From Ypsolopha sequella (lineage: Eukaryota; Arthropoda; Insecta; Lepidoptera; Ypsolophidae): 64,000 nt of DNA. Every line of letters starts with the position of its first letter. Positions within the stretch are counted from its first letter, which is position 1. Positions 1-10,964 of the stretch are shown here, piece by piece. The notes beneath the pieces are model-generated. The model made no database searches and was not told the DNA's origin. It saw only the letters and a list, made by a program, of their open reading frames with translations. The stretch covers positions 24,779,045 through 24,843,044 of the forward strand of contig OW203990.1 of assembly GCA_934047225.1 (NCBI GenBank), read 5' to 3'. A program made the position numbers and the translations under genes.

Positions 1-198
1 AATGTTGTCTCAATCATACACAAAAAAAAGTTATAATTAAGATTTGTCATTCCTAAAAAAATGCAAAAATGTTAGTACTGAAAATTGAGTTTCCTTCAAA
101 TTCTCTATAGAAAACAGCAGTTTTATATGTACAGACCTAATATTAACATAATGTACATAATAAGTCCTTGGTAAAAGTTACTACTAGGGTTAAATTAC

Positions 199-438
199 CT
201 TCTGTGCTGTCACTTGACTGCCCTCCGACTGGTGGATCATGAGAATGCTTACTTTTGTAAGCAACGATTTGGTTTTCAATAGTATACACTACAGCCTTGC
301 AGTTATGGCTAACCTGACGAGGACGTTCTACGCATCGCCAGCGTATCTTTCCATCACGAGTCTCGTCGTATCGATATCTGTATCCCTTCTTGTCTATCAA
401 TATCCGAGAACCACGGGTAGTTGAAAATATTGTGATTT
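199..438 (-). CDS. mod(mdg4): FLYWCH exon D, unit 1
   Basis: 240 nt between TATTTTTCAG and GAAG|GTAATT, phase 1 at both ends. It encodes ITIFSTTRGSRILIDKKGYR, YRYDETRDGKIRWRCVERPR, NCKAVVYTIEN, HSHDPPVGGQSSDSTE. It is the last exon in the window; the acceptor it would join (an E-like exon) would lie left of position 1. Confidence 0.82.
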
Positions 439-1327
439 CTGAAAAATAAAATAACAGTTATTAAAATTGTAATTAATGTTATTATTATTCAAAAACATTG
501 ATATTTATCAGAATATAATTATTCTTAAACACGGAGAGTTAAAGAAAAAATAAGCAATGAAGAAACTAACGTTTTAAAAGTCAATTTTCCAGTTTTGGTA
601 CGAAATCATTAAAAATACTAATAACAACCAAAAATAACTCTTAATAACCAATTCAATTTCACCGAAAGATTGAAAATGGATGTAGCTTGTAAATTTATAA
701 TGTTCAAACAACAACCATTTATATTTGGCTCTGCAATTTTCCAATGTAATCTATGTTTTTTTTTAAATCCCCATATTTTTGTTATTTTCCTACTGACAAC
801 CTAAAACAACAACTCTTCTTTAAATTACATAATTTTAGGGTAAAAAAAAAGTATTTGCGTTATCAAGTTAGGAACTCATAGGTTCATGAAATTCACACAT
901 TCATTTCATTCACAATCTGGGAAATTTAAGGGTGAAATAAGAACATTATTTACGATTTCGTCCTATAAATACAATATTTATTTTAAATGCTTTTAAACTA
1001 ATGTTAACGAAAATATACCTGCCTAAAAATACCGATCGAAGAAATCTGTTTTAAACTTTCAAAGATGATTAATTTTGATTTAAGATTAATTTGCAAAAAA
1101 AGAAACATAAATACATTATCTGTACTTTAACCGAAAGAGCAAACTTTATTTATATATTTTTTTGTTTTATAAATTATCCATGTGATTAAAATATTATAAA
1201 ATTTAAAGGGAATTAAATTTTGCGACAAATAGATACTTTTCCATTTTTAAGTTTTGGTTTAGTATCTATAAGAAAATATATTGCTTAATGACTAATACAA
1301 GGTTGCCTTGCAAGTGGAAATACTCAC
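439..1327. other. intron sequence between exons C and D of unit 1
   Basis: AT-rich sequence with no coding signal. It aligns with 8149-9465 in unit 2 and, after a 1.2-kb insertion, with about 16340-17190 in unit 3. I see no regulatory element in it. Confidence 0.6.
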
Positions 1328-1483
1328 CAGAAACATCCGAGCTCTCAGCAGTCTGCTTGTTGAGGTCCGAAACTGATGAAGACTGTTCATCTTCTTTCTC
1401 TTCTATCATGTACTCCTCCTCACTATCCGTGTCTTGTGAAACGCAACTCTTGTTATTTTGGTTGTTATCATCGATTTTGTCAC
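1328..1483 (-). CDS. mod(mdg4): acidic linker exon C, unit 1
   Basis: 156 nt from TTGTATAAG to TCTG|GTGAGT, phase 1 to 1. It encodes DKIDDNNQNNKSCVSQ, TDSEEEYMIEEKEDEQSSS and VSDLNKQTAESSDVS. The EEEYMIEEKED core is shared with unit 3 C. One cysteine replaces glycine in the polar segment. Confidence 0.74.
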
Positions 1484-2165
1484 CTTATACAAAATATAAT
1501 TTTAATTTAATTTACATTTAATTGGTATTTTTTCAACATTGCATGTTTCAATTATATCTTAAAAACGGCTATACACACAATTTTAATTTTGGATAGATTT
1601 GGATAGATCTAAAATAAAACAACAAAAAAATCAAATTATTATTCTGTTCTTAGAGGTTACCAATTAAGCACCTTGTTTTTTTCGCCTTGGTGGTGCTATA
1701 GCATTTATATTTTTCTTATTTGTAATCTAGATTTTATGGTTGTACGTATCCGTATTGTTTCGTAGTATGAAACCCTTTGTACGCAAGTTCGACTCGCACT
1801 GTGCTAGTTCTTTTTGGTACGTGTGAGACGAAACAAAGGAAAATTATCTTCCCAAGCTATTAATTTGCAAAAGAACACTTTTAACTCTTTTTGGCCTTTT
1901 CTTTGTTAAGAATCTATCCAACTATATAAATAAAACTCGATAAAAATCGACTCGCACTGTGCTGGTTCTTTTTGGTACGTGTGAGACAAAATAAAGAAAA
2001 AATAAACTTCCTAAGCTATTAATTTTCAAAAGAACATAAATAAATAATCTGTACTTTAAAATGAATAATTAACTCTTTATGGCCTTTTCCTACTTAAGAA
2101 TATATCCAACTATATAAATAAAAACATAATGAGCTTACGCTTGCATTACAAGTGGAATTACTCAC

Positions 2166-2321
2166 CAGCAACATCCAAATTCTCAGCAGTTTGGTTGTTG
2201 AGGTCCAAAACCGACGAAGACTGTTCATCTTGTTTCTCTTCTTCCGCATACTCCTCCTCATCATCCGTGTCTTGGGAATCACCACTCTTGGTCTTTTGGT
2301 TGTTATCATCGATTCTATCAC
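2166..2321 (-). CDS. mod(mdg4): acidic linker exon B, unit 1
   Basis: 156 nt from TTGTATTAG to GCTG|GTGAGT, phase 1 to 1. It encodes DRIDDNNQKTKSGDSQ, TDDEEEYAEEEKQDEQSSS and VLDLNNQTAENLDVA. Both splice sites are consensus. Open frames on either strand in other phases are shadows. Confidence 0.76.
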
Positions 2322-2471
2322 CTAATACAAAATAATATAATGAAATTTACCCTTTAGTTTTGTGCCCAAGTTCATCTCGCACTTGTTTTGTTTTTATTTT
2401 GTCGGTGAGACTTGGAAATTAATGATCTCTGGTTTATAATAGAGAGCTAACATACTAATACTATTACTTAC

Positions 2472-2717
2472 TATCTTTATCAAACTCCTTACTGTCGATT
2501 GCATTAGTTTGTTCGTGGTTGTGCTGATTAAAATTCATCACAATTTTTCCCTTGATAGTCTGAATTCTGGCTTTGCATTTGGTTTGTCTTGTGTACGAAC
2601 ATCTCCAAAATCTTTTAGCGGAAACTTTACGATGAGTTCTGATTTGGTAATAATTGTTGCTACCAAATCGTATCATTTGTTTCCCTTGTCGTGATTTTAT
2701 AAGCTCCACGTGGCTGT
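2472..2717 (-). CDS. mod(mdg4): FLYWCH exon A, unit 1 (internal-type exon)
   Basis: 246 nt between TTTTATTACAG and GATA|GTAAGT, phase 1 at both ends. It encodes DSHVELIKSRQGKQMIRFGS, NNYYQIRTHRK, KRFWRCSYTRQTKCKARIQT, HNHEQTNAIDSKEFDKD. The reading meets TAA a few bases inside the intron. It has the same layout as units 2 and 3. Confidence 0.82.
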
Positions 2718-2969
2718 CTGTAATAAAATACAAATAATTCTAGAGTACAAAATTTTTTCTACCATCAGAACTGATGAACAGTTTTTTGTGATTTTTTTTC
2801 ACTGCGTAACTAAATTGGCATGGATCAGAAAAGCATAGTGCAAAGCAGTCAAATTAGTTGTTTATTTTAAATATATAAGGTTTTAATATATCCTGTGAAA
2901 ATATAAACAATTTTTTTCTTCTGGAAACATAATTTTATTAATTTTCGATTACAATCGATTTACAATAGA

Positions 2970-3090
2970 CTTCCGGACCGTGCGAGGGGCGTGACATACT
3001 GTTTAGTCTCAAAAACATCGTGTAACGCTCCTCGCATTTGTTATTCAACTAAATCACGTCGCGCGCGATAAACACTGTGCTACGGGTGCA
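2970..3090. repeat. left arm of inverted repeat around exon G, unit 1
   Basis: A GC-rich block contains TGCGAGGGGCGTGACATACT, then CAAAAACATCGTGT, ACGCTCCTCGCATTTGT, ATTCAACTAA and TAAACACTGTGCTACGG. Reverse-complement matches lie at 3691-3770. The outer part (2979-3035) is itself a hairpin-like palindrome. Confidence 0.82.
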
Positions 3091-3119
3091 TTTAAATTTT
3101 TACAGCTAGTTAAGAAGTG

Positions 3120-3249
3120 TTTATTAGTTTTTTTTAATATTTTTGATATCGAAGGGAGTACAGAAACTGGTCTGTAGTTATTGACATCGTCCCTGTCACC
3201 ACCCTTCCACACCGGTGTAATATTAGATTGTTTCAACTGTGATGGGAAA
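3120..3249 (-). mobile_element. non-LTR reverse-transcriptase fragment fused to exon G, unit 1
   Basis: The translation reads FPSQLKQSNITPVWKGGDRD, DVNNYRPVSVLPSISKI. This is the NYRP(V/I)S.LP..SKI block of LINE-type reverse transcriptases, with nothing of the catalytic core. It matches the unit 2 fragment. The left inverted-repeat arm begins shortly beyond it. Confidence 0.8.
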
Positions 3250-3403
3250 ATGGTATAAAGTACAGCACTGCATTTTTTATACTTGGACTGTTGTGCACAA
3301 CGCCATCGCATTTTCAATCCTTCTTTTATGTGTTTAACAAACTTGTATCTTGATGGCATACAGTAAGTGGCCGCACCTCGTTCAGACAGGGTAAACACAG
3401 CCT
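3250..3403 (-). pseudogene. FLYWCH exon G truncated by reverse-transcriptase fusion, unit 1
   Basis: The acceptor TTTTCATGCAG in phase 1 leads to EAVFTLSERGAATYCMPSRY, KFVKHIKEGLKMRWRCAQQS, KCSAVLYTI. The reading then passes without a break into PSQLKQSN and further reverse-transcriptase sequence. Both cysteine ligands are kept but the histidine half of the zinc site is absent. Because the frame is open to 3054, a chimeric C-terminus of about 115 residues could still be made. Confidence 0.73.
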
Positions 3404-3690
3404 CTGCATGAAAAGAAAAAACAGAAATAACATAATATGTCACGACATGTATTTATCCCAACATGTGGACTGTCACTAGAACACACACTTCAACTTCCTC
3501 TTCAGAGACGATATGTAAAGTCCGAATGTGATAGGTGCGTCCTTCAGGCACAAAATACAAGCTTTTTAGGGCAGATTTACCTCACAGAGTTATTCTTCAC
3601 CATCGCAAGTGGTAACCCGTGTCAAAAAACCTTGGGAATAAAAAATGGCCGCCCACTCTTGCTGTTCTGTCAGCAGCAAACGCACACCAG

Positions 3691-3848
3691 CAGCCGTAGC
3701 ACAGTGTTTAATCGTGCGCGGCGCCACTTAGTTGAATCACAAATGCGAGGAGCGTGACACGATGTTTTTGCGATTAAACAGAACGTCACGCTCCTTGCAC
3801 ATGTGATTCAACTAGTGGCGTCGCGCGCGATTAAACACTATGCTAACA
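3691..3848. repeat. right arm of inverted repeat around exon G, unit 1
   Basis: The block runs CAGCCGTAGCACAGTGTTTA, ATCGTGCGCGGCGCCACTTA, AAATGCGAGGAGCGTGACAC. A second copy in the opposite sense follows (3781-3845). A partial copy of the same motif (TTTAATCGCGCGCGACGCCA) occurs at 51709-51728, so this is a dispersed family. Confidence 0.82.
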
Positions 3849-4170
3849 GGCCTAACCTATTTACGTCACAGTATGATCGACAATAAACATATTGACTGAT
3901 ATTGTTTTAATGTTTTCTGTATTACCATGTTCGAATATGGAAAGAGATACAAAACTGAGAGATGGATAGATAATGTGAAAAAAGTTGAAAGTGAAAAATG
4001 TTTAATTCCCAAAAATTTTTTTTTTAAATCGAAACACGATTTTTGGGTGCTTGGTTATTGTTGAAAATGTATTTGTCAGTTTTGCCGATCCAATAAACAT
4101 CCTGTAACGAAGCCCGTTAAAAAATGCAAAAACAATATCAATTGTGAGGATCGATTGGGGACGAGGATGT

Positions 4171-4305
4171 AGTTCAATATTATAAATAATTACGTATCTG
4201 TACATATAACTATGTTATTAACCATTATAAATAATAACGGATCTGCACAGATAACTCTGCAGTTAAATATAATAAATTATTACGGATCTGCACAGATAAC
4301 ATAGA
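4171..4305. repeat. 45-bp minisatellite, about 3 copies (unit 1)
   Basis: This is the short version of the array at 12192-12553: three imperfect units with TATAAATAATTACG and TCTGCACAGATAAC blocks, at the same place relative to exon F. Confidence 0.85.
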
Positions 4306-4375
4306 TACTCGTTTTCGTAAAAAACAATCTAAAAAATTTTTATAACTTAACCCAATAACAATCTTAATTATCATC

Positions 4376-4575
4376 TTACTCATTATGATTATGAATATTT
4401 TTAATGATGATCAGATTGTTTTCTACAGTGGTAAGGCAGGCTCTACAACCAAGTCTAGACCACTTCACACAGACCTAGAATCCTTTGAGTCCTTTGCCGT
4501 TACTATGCTTGTTGAACCGGTGTCCACCAATCTGGATCACTGGGCTACCGTACTTGCTCGTAGTAAAAAAGGGCC
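4376..4575 (-). pseudogene. exon F of unit 1 with nonsense codon
   Basis: It is the same length as intact F of unit 2 (200 nt), with an AG acceptor present (TTTTCAG|GG), but the core tryptophan codon TGG has become TAG (plus strand 4475-4477), between GGATTC and GTCTGTGTG. The rest of the frame (CVKWSRLGCRACLTT to HNHNE) is open. A transcript using it would end midway through the finger, before either cysteine. Confidence 0.85.
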
Positions 4576-5168
4576 CTGAAAACAAAACTCTTTCAAAATG
4601 TCTACTTAAGAGGCCCCTTCTCGCCAGGATTTTTCTCAAGATTCATACAAAAGGTAGAAACTGATTGTGAAGTCAAGCTTATTTTATTCATATTTTTTCC
4701 ACAAGCAAGAATTATCTAGCTACATCTAACTACGTCTTTGTACAGCGCCAAAAGCTAAATATGAAGGGATCTTCAATGGATAAAAGCAGACCTCTCGAGT
4801 TTGGGATTATTTGTTCAATCTCGAAGGGTAATTTTGTAATATATGATTACCTGGATCTAAAAATGTGACGACATAGTTGTAATGCTCGAAAAACCATGTT
4901 CCTTTGTTTACCTTATTTCCATGAAAATCTCTTAAATGCTTACGAAGCCGCGGGCAAGAGGTAGTATTAATTATAACACAGTTTAAAATGTGACAATTAT
5001 AATTTCATAAACAAAAAATCACCACAGTCCACAATATAGCATAGATAACAACATAAGTGCATTCAGACATTAACTTGTATTATATTGGAAGTTGGGAATA
5101 AACTGGGGTAAAGATAAGTGGTATAACTATAGGGCAAGACGAACAATATCATTCATAAATAAATGGTT

Positions 5169-5422
5169 TTATTTTCTTAACCATTTGCCATCTTTGTTCT
5201 TGTAGTATTCCGGAGGTTCATGACTATGCTTGAAGTTCACTTTGATAAAATCTTGGGGGCCTTGTGGGTCTTTCGAAGACAAAATAATAGCCTTGCAATT
5301 ATGAGTACGTCTACTGGAACAAGACCACTTAATTCTTGTCCTACATTCATGATGTTTATTGTACGTAAATTTTTGGTACAACAAAACAGGATATTTTCCT
5401 CTGCTTGGTGGTAGCAAAATCA
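5169..5422 (-). CDS. mod(mdg4): FLYWCH terminal exon E, unit 1
   Basis: The acceptor TTATTTCAG is in phase 1. About 83 residues follow to TAA: ILLPPSRGKYPVLLYQKFTY, RIKWSCSSRRTHNCKAIILS, DPQGPQDF, FKHSHEPPEYYKNKDGKWLR. The loop before the tryptophan differs from unit 2 (NKHHECRT against NTDHEGEI). AATAAA overlaps the stop (5168-5173), so the 3' end is close. Confidence 0.83.
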
Positions 5423-5726
5423 CTGAAATAAGAAATATACTATAATCATTCGGCTTTTCTGGAATACTAGCTATTAAATAACATTTTTCACTTTCAAAAG
5501 GTTGGCTCGAAGAAATCGTTTTGGGTGATAAGTCCGCCCTGATACAACATTGTGTGTTTAAATCTCTGTAATTTTTTTTATTTTAACTGTGTACAATAAA
5601 ATTTTAATCAATTAATTAATCAATACACATTTAATTAACTAATTAAAACATATTTTTTTTATTCACAATAAACATGCTGTTGATTTGGTCCTTTCCAAGG
5701 GTGTTAATATACACAAGGCTTATAAA

Positions 5727-6076
5727 AAAAGCGGCGGTAGCTCAGGGGTCGAACGCTGGCCTCTCAATCTTGAGATCCAGGTTCGATGCCCGGTCGCGCA
5801 TGCACCAATGAGTTTTTCGGAATTTTTGTGCAAAGTATTTGTTCTTATTTACCACTAGCTGAACGGTGAAGGAAACCAGCGTAAGGAAACCTGCATGCCG
5901 TAAAAAGCGTGTATTTGTGCCCGTAGTACGGCGATAGGGCTCACCACTCATCACGTTGGGACGTAATAGTCGTCGGTGAAACGCAAGTGTACCGAGTGTG
6001 GACTGCGACTTGCATTTCACAGTATACACTCAGAACACCTCTGGGATTCATAACATGACGATATATAATATATTTT
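5727..6076 (+). mobile_element. tRNA-derived SINE with target duplication, unit 1
   Basis: The head resembles a tRNA with an A box (GTAGCTCAGGGGTCGAACG) and a B box (GGTTCGATGCC at 5780-5790). A lepidopteran-type SINE body follows (GGTGAAGGAAACCAGCGTAA). The element is bracketed by a perfect 12-base direct repeat, AAGGCTTATAAA, at 5715-5726 and 6077-6088. The unit 2 copy keeps the 5' side only. Confidence 0.85.
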
Positions 6077-6215
6077 AAGGCTTATAAACAAATAATTATT
6101 AGAAGTGAATGCCTTGTTTTATTTGACCTTATATTTTCTTGAAGTATGGCCCCAATCAATTGTCACAATTAATTGTGCGTCCTACCCACAGAATAGATCC
6201 GCAACATCCAATTAA

Positions 6216-6628
6216 GGGGCTCCACAATGCTAGACATCTGTTTTTTATTGGATTCAGTTCCGTCAACGTAGATCGATAAAAATTTGAAAAAAATATGGCA
6301 TGTTTTTTGACTCAAGACAATTATTAATTACACTTTATAAATCAACATACTTTCAATTTTACATTAATTCAAAAAAGCATGAATTTTACGCAAAAACCGA
6401 ATCAGTTTCCATGTTTCAAAACCGATTGAAACGAAACCAACACACGCAGATACTAATTAGAAAAAAATATCTTTATTACATAAAAAAATTATGGTTAATC
6501 TCCTAATAGAGCCGCGATTTCTTAATCTGAACTGAAGTTTTGCGTGCGCGGCATCTGATTAGAGCAGGATAGAGAGTCAAAAAACAAACGCGTTAGAGCA
6601 GGACTGAATTTTAGCATTGTGCAGCCCC
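6216..6628. mobile_element. TTAA-flanked MITE
   Basis: Terminal inverted repeats GGGGCTCCACAATGCTA and TAGCATTGTGCAGCCCC lie directly between TTAA tetranucleotides (6212-6215 and 6629-6632). TTAA target duplication is the signature of piggyBac-type transposition. No transposase is encoded. Confidence 0.85.
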
Positions 6629-6836
6629 TTAAAGGTTGACTGCGCAATGGCCGAAAGTATAACAACAATGAATAAAGAAAAATTAATGAGTTTATATAAA
6701 TTTCTTTGCATTGGTATTGTGTATATTACCACTCCTGTAAAACAAAGAGTAAGAATTGTGAACCAAATCAACAACCTGTATATTTTAACTTTTTTCTTGA
6801 TCAGCGTCAGTCAACTGTTCGTAGTGTAGGGATATA

Positions 6837-7326
6837 ACATAAAATGTTTAGTTAGCCATTTCTAAAATCGGACATGTTGACAGACTGGCACAGCCCCGAC
6901 AGTTGCTTCCAAAGAGTACATTTGGTCGCTTCCCAGCTCGCATCGTGAGCAGTTGTTTACGTGTATTAATACCTACCATATCGGACAATACATTGTGAGA
7001 ACGTAACTTTACTGTTTCATTCATTAATCAATCTCGTCGCGACACAAAAAATAAACGTCTGGGGTCACCACTTTAGGGAATAGGGAAACTTGTTGCGCCC
7101 ATCCATTCGCTGCTGCATTATGTCGGCGACGAGATTGAGTAATAAATGAAACAGTAAAGTTACGTTCTCACAATGTATTGTCCGATATGGCAGGTAGTAG
7201 TACACGTAAACAACTGCTCACGATGCGAGCTGGGAAGCGACCAAATGTACTCTTTGGAAGCAACTGTCGGGGCTGTGCCAGTCTGTCAAGATGTGCGCTA
7301 TTTATTGCTAACTAAACATTTTATGT
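6837..7326. mobile_element. foldback (long-TIR) MITE
   Basis: Two arms of about 200 bases are reverse complements (6837-7040 and 7125-7326), separated by roughly 80 bases. The outer ends read ACATAAAATGTTTAGTTAGC and its exact complement. No open frame of note occurs inside. It lies in the 1.3 kb present at the unit 1/2 junction and absent from the unit 2/3 junction. Confidence 0.88.
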
Positions 7327-7908
7327 CAAGTCCTTACAGTAGCATTCTACGTATCTTATTATTATTACATCTTATTATGTACCTTACGTAATGGAAGAAT
7401 TCATACCGTTTATACTTTCTACAAAATTTCAAAGATTTCTTATAATAGGTCTTTACAAATGAAATTGCCGAAATTTTCCTAAAGATTCATAAGTTTACAA
7501 TTCCAGTAAATAATAGCTATTTCCATTATTTGTTTTTTGTTCGAAAGTTGATTTCAAGGTTTTACATCTGGGTATTACATTTTGTTTTTAGTGTCAGTTT
7601 GAGAACCATTAGAACCAAGACTCGTAATAATTTGTTACAGCTGACACATTTCAAAAATTAAATTAATGTTGCTGTTAGCTCAATGGGATCCCAATTAGTA
7701 AAAGTTGTCTCATTTATACACTCATTTATAAAAGAAAAGACATAATTTAAATTTGTCATTCCTAAAAAAAATGCAAAAATGTTAGTACTGAAAATTGAGT
7801 TTCCTTCAAATTCTCTGTAGAAAACAGCAATTTCATATGTACAGACCTAATATTAACATAATGTACATAATAAGTCCTTGGTAAAAGTTACTACTAGGGT
7901 TAAATTAC

Positions 7909-8148
7909 CTTCTGTGCTGTCACTTGACTGCCCTCCGACTGGTGGATCATGAGAATGCTTACTTTTGTAAGCAACGATTTGGTTTTCAATAGTATACACT
8001 ACAGCCTTGCAGTTATTGCTAACCTGACGAAGACGTTCTACGCAGCGCCAGCGTATCTTTCCATCACGAGTCTCGTTATATCGATATCTGTATCCCTTCT
8101 TGTCTATCAATATCCGTGAACCACGGTTAGTTGAAAATATTGTGATTT
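7909..8148 (-). CDS. mod(mdg4): FLYWCH exon D, unit 2
   Basis: 240 nt between TATTTTTCAG and GAAG|GTAATT, phase 1 at both ends. It encodes ITIFSTNRGSRILIDKKGYR, YRYNETRDGKIRWRCVERLR, NCKAVVYTIEN, HSHDPPVGGQSSDSTE. A terminal read-through form would end about 18 residues later. The next acceptor downstream in the same phase is exon E at 5422, 2.5 kb away across MITE insertions. Confidence 0.82.
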
Positions 8149-9465
8149 CTGAAAAATAAAATAACGGTTATTAAAATTGTTATTAATGTTAACATTATTC
8201 AAAAACATTGTTATTTAACAAATATAATTATTCTTAAACACGGAGAATTAAAGAAAAAAATTAGCAATGTAGAAACTACCGTATTAAAAGTCAATTTTCC
8301 AGTTTTGGTATGAAATCATTAGAAATACTAATAACAACCAAAAATAATAACTCTTAACAACCAATTTCATTTCACGGAAAGATTGAAAATGGATGTAGCT
8401 TAAAAATTTTCTAGTTATATATAATAGGTTGTTCAAACAACATCCATTTATATTTGGCTTTGCAATTTTCCACTGTATTTTATGTTTTTTTAACAATCCC
8501 AAGATTATTGTTATTTTCCTACTGACAACCTAAAACAACAACCGTTCTTTAAATGACATAATTATAGGGTAAAAAAAGTATTTGCGTTGTCAATTTAGGA
8601 ACTCATAGGTTCATGAAATTCACTCATTTATTTCATTCACAATTAGGGAAATTAAGTTTTTAACGGTGAAATAAGAATATTATTTATGATTTCGTTATAT
8701 AAATACATTATTTGTTTTAAATGCTATTAAACTAATGTTAACGAAAATATACCTGCCTAAAAATACCGATCGCAGAAATCTGTTTTAAATTAATTTGCAA
8801 AAAAACGAAACATAGGTATATAAATTATCTGTACTTTATCCGGAAGAGCAAAATTTACATACATATATTTTTTTGTTTTATAAATGATCCATGTGATTAA
8901 CATATTATAAAAATTAAAGGGAATTAAATTTGGCGACAAATACATACTTTTCCATTTTTAAGTTTTGGTTCAGTATCTATTGGTATTTTTTCAATATTGC
9001 ATGTTTCAATTATATCTTAAAAACGGCTATACATACAGTTTTAATTTTGGATAGATTTGGATAGATCTAAAGTAAAACAACAAAAAATTCAAATTATTAT
9101 TCCGTTCTTAGAGGTTACCAATTTAGCACCTTATTTTTTTCGCCTTGGTGGTGCTATTGCATTTATATTTTTCTTATTTATAATACAGATTTTAGAGTTG
9201 TACGTACCCGTATTGTGTCGTGGTATAAAACCTTTTGTACGCGAGTTCGACTTGCACTGTGCTATTTTTTTTTGGTACGTTGTTCGACGAAACAAGTAAA
9301 AATTAAACTTCCTAAGCTATTAGTTTGAAAAAGAACATAAATAAATAATCTGTTCTTTAATAATTCCCTCTTTTTTGGCCTTTTCATTGCTTAGAATCTA
9401 TCAAACTATATATATAAATAAAAACATAATGAACATAAGCTTGCATTGCAAGTGGAATTACTCAC

Positions 9466-9621
9466 CAGCAACATCCAAACTCTCAGCAGTCTGGTTGTTG
9501 AGGTCTGAAACCAACGAAGACTGTTCATCTTCTTTCTCTTCTTCCGCATACTCCTCCTCATTATCCGTGTCTTGTGAATCACCATTCTTGGTCTCTTGGT
9601 TGTTAACATCGATTTCGTCAC
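9466..9621 (-). CDS. mod(mdg4): acidic linker exon C, unit 2
   Basis: 156 nt from TTGTATTAG to GCTG|GTGAGT, phase 1 to 1. It encodes DEIDVNNQETKNGDSQ, TDNEEEYAEEEKEDEQSSL and VSDLNNQTAESLDVA. The acidic core is of the B type (EEEYAEEE) while the EKEDEQSS and VSDLN stretches are C-like, suggesting exchange between B and C copies. Confidence 0.74.
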
Positions 9622-10147
9622 CTAATACAAAATATAATATTAATCAAATTTACATTCAATTGGTATATTTTCAACATTACATGTTTCAATAATATCTTAA
9701 AAACGGCTATACATACAATTTTAATTTTGGATAAATTTGGATAGATCTAAAGTAAAACAACAAAAAATTCAAATTATTATTCCGTTCCCAGAGGTTACCA
9801 ATTTAACACCTTTTTTTTCGCCTTGGTGTCGCTATTGCATTTATATTTTTCTTATTTATAATACATATTTCAGGATTATAAGCACCCGTATTGTGTCGTA
9901 GTATGAAACCCTTTGTACGCGAGTTCAACTCGCACTGTGCTGGTTGTTTTTGGTACGTATGAGACAAAATAAAGAAAAAATAAACTTCCTAAGCTAATAA
10001 TTTTCAAAAGAACATAAATAAATAATCTGTACTTTAAAATAAATAATTAACTCTTTATGGCCTTTTCCTACTTAAGAATATATCCAACTATTTAAATAAA
10101 AACATAATGAGCTTACGCTTGCATTGCAAGTGGAATTATATACTCAC

Positions 10148-10303
10148 CAGCAACATCCAAACTCTCAGCAGTCTGGTTGTTGAGGTCCAAAACCGACGAA
10201 GACTGTTCATCTTGTTTCTCTTCTTCCGCATACTTCACCTCATCATCCGTGTCTTGTGAATCACCACTCTTGGTCTCTTGGCTGTTGTCATCGATTTTTT
10301 CAC
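10148..10303 (-). CDS. mod(mdg4): acidic linker exon B, unit 2
   Basis: 156 nt from TTGTATAAG to GCTG|GTGAGT, phase 1 to 1. It encodes EKIDDNSQETKSGDSQ, TDDEVKYAEEEKQDEQSSS and VLDLNNQTAESLDVA. One acidic residue pair is replaced by Val-Lys. Otherwise it is the same as unit 3 B, with no indel. Confidence 0.75.
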
Positions 10304-10452
10304 CTTATACAAAATAATATAATGAAATTTACTCTTTAGTTTTGTGCCCAAGTTCAACTCGCCTTGTTATGGTTTTTATTTGTCGGTGAGGCATGAAAAT
10401 TAATGATCTCTGGTTTATAATAGAGAGCAAACATATAAATACTCGTACTTAC

Positions 10453-10698
10453 TATCTTTATCACACTCCTTACTGTCGATTGCATCAGTTTGTTCGTGGT
10501 TGTGCTGATTAAAATTCATCACAATTTTTCCCTTAATAGTATGAATTTTAGCTTTGCATTTGGTTTGTCTTGTGTACGAACATCTCCAAAATCTTTTAGC
10601 TGAAACTTTACGACGAGTCCTGATTTGGTAATAATTGTTGCCACCAAATCGTATCATTTGTTTCCCTTGTCGTGATTCTATAAGCTCCACGAGGCTGT
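10453..10698 (-). CDS. mod(mdg4): FLYWCH exon A, unit 2 (internal-type exon)
   Basis: 246 nt between TTTAATTACAG and GATA|GTAAGT, phase 1 at both ends. It encodes DSLVELIESRQGKQMIRFGG, NNYYQIRTRRK, KRFWRCSYTRQTKCKAKIHT, HNHEQTDAIDSKECDKD. It differs from unit 3 at a handful of residues and keeps all ligands and both splice sites. The frame through the donor happens to stay open a little longer than in the other units. Confidence 0.82.
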
Positions 10699-10964
10699 CT
10701 GTAATTAAAATATAAATAATTCTAGAGTACAACATTTTCTTTACTATCAGAACTAATGAACATTTTTTGGTGATTTTTTTTCACTGCGTAACTAAATGGA
10801 CATGGATCAGAAAAGCAAAGTGCAAAGCAGTCAAATCAGTTGTTTATTTTAAATAAATAAGGTTTTCATATATCCTGTGAAAATATAAACAATTTTATTC
10901 TTCTGGAAACATCATTTTACTAATTTGCGATAACAATCAATTTACAATAGACTTCCGGCCAATG

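Noticed and set aside
3437..3757. 106-codon plus-strand open frame repeated at 11432-11752
   Set aside because: Several differences between the two copies change the residue, and the frame runs into the inverted-repeat arm. It is a duplicated non-coding stretch, not a conserved gene.
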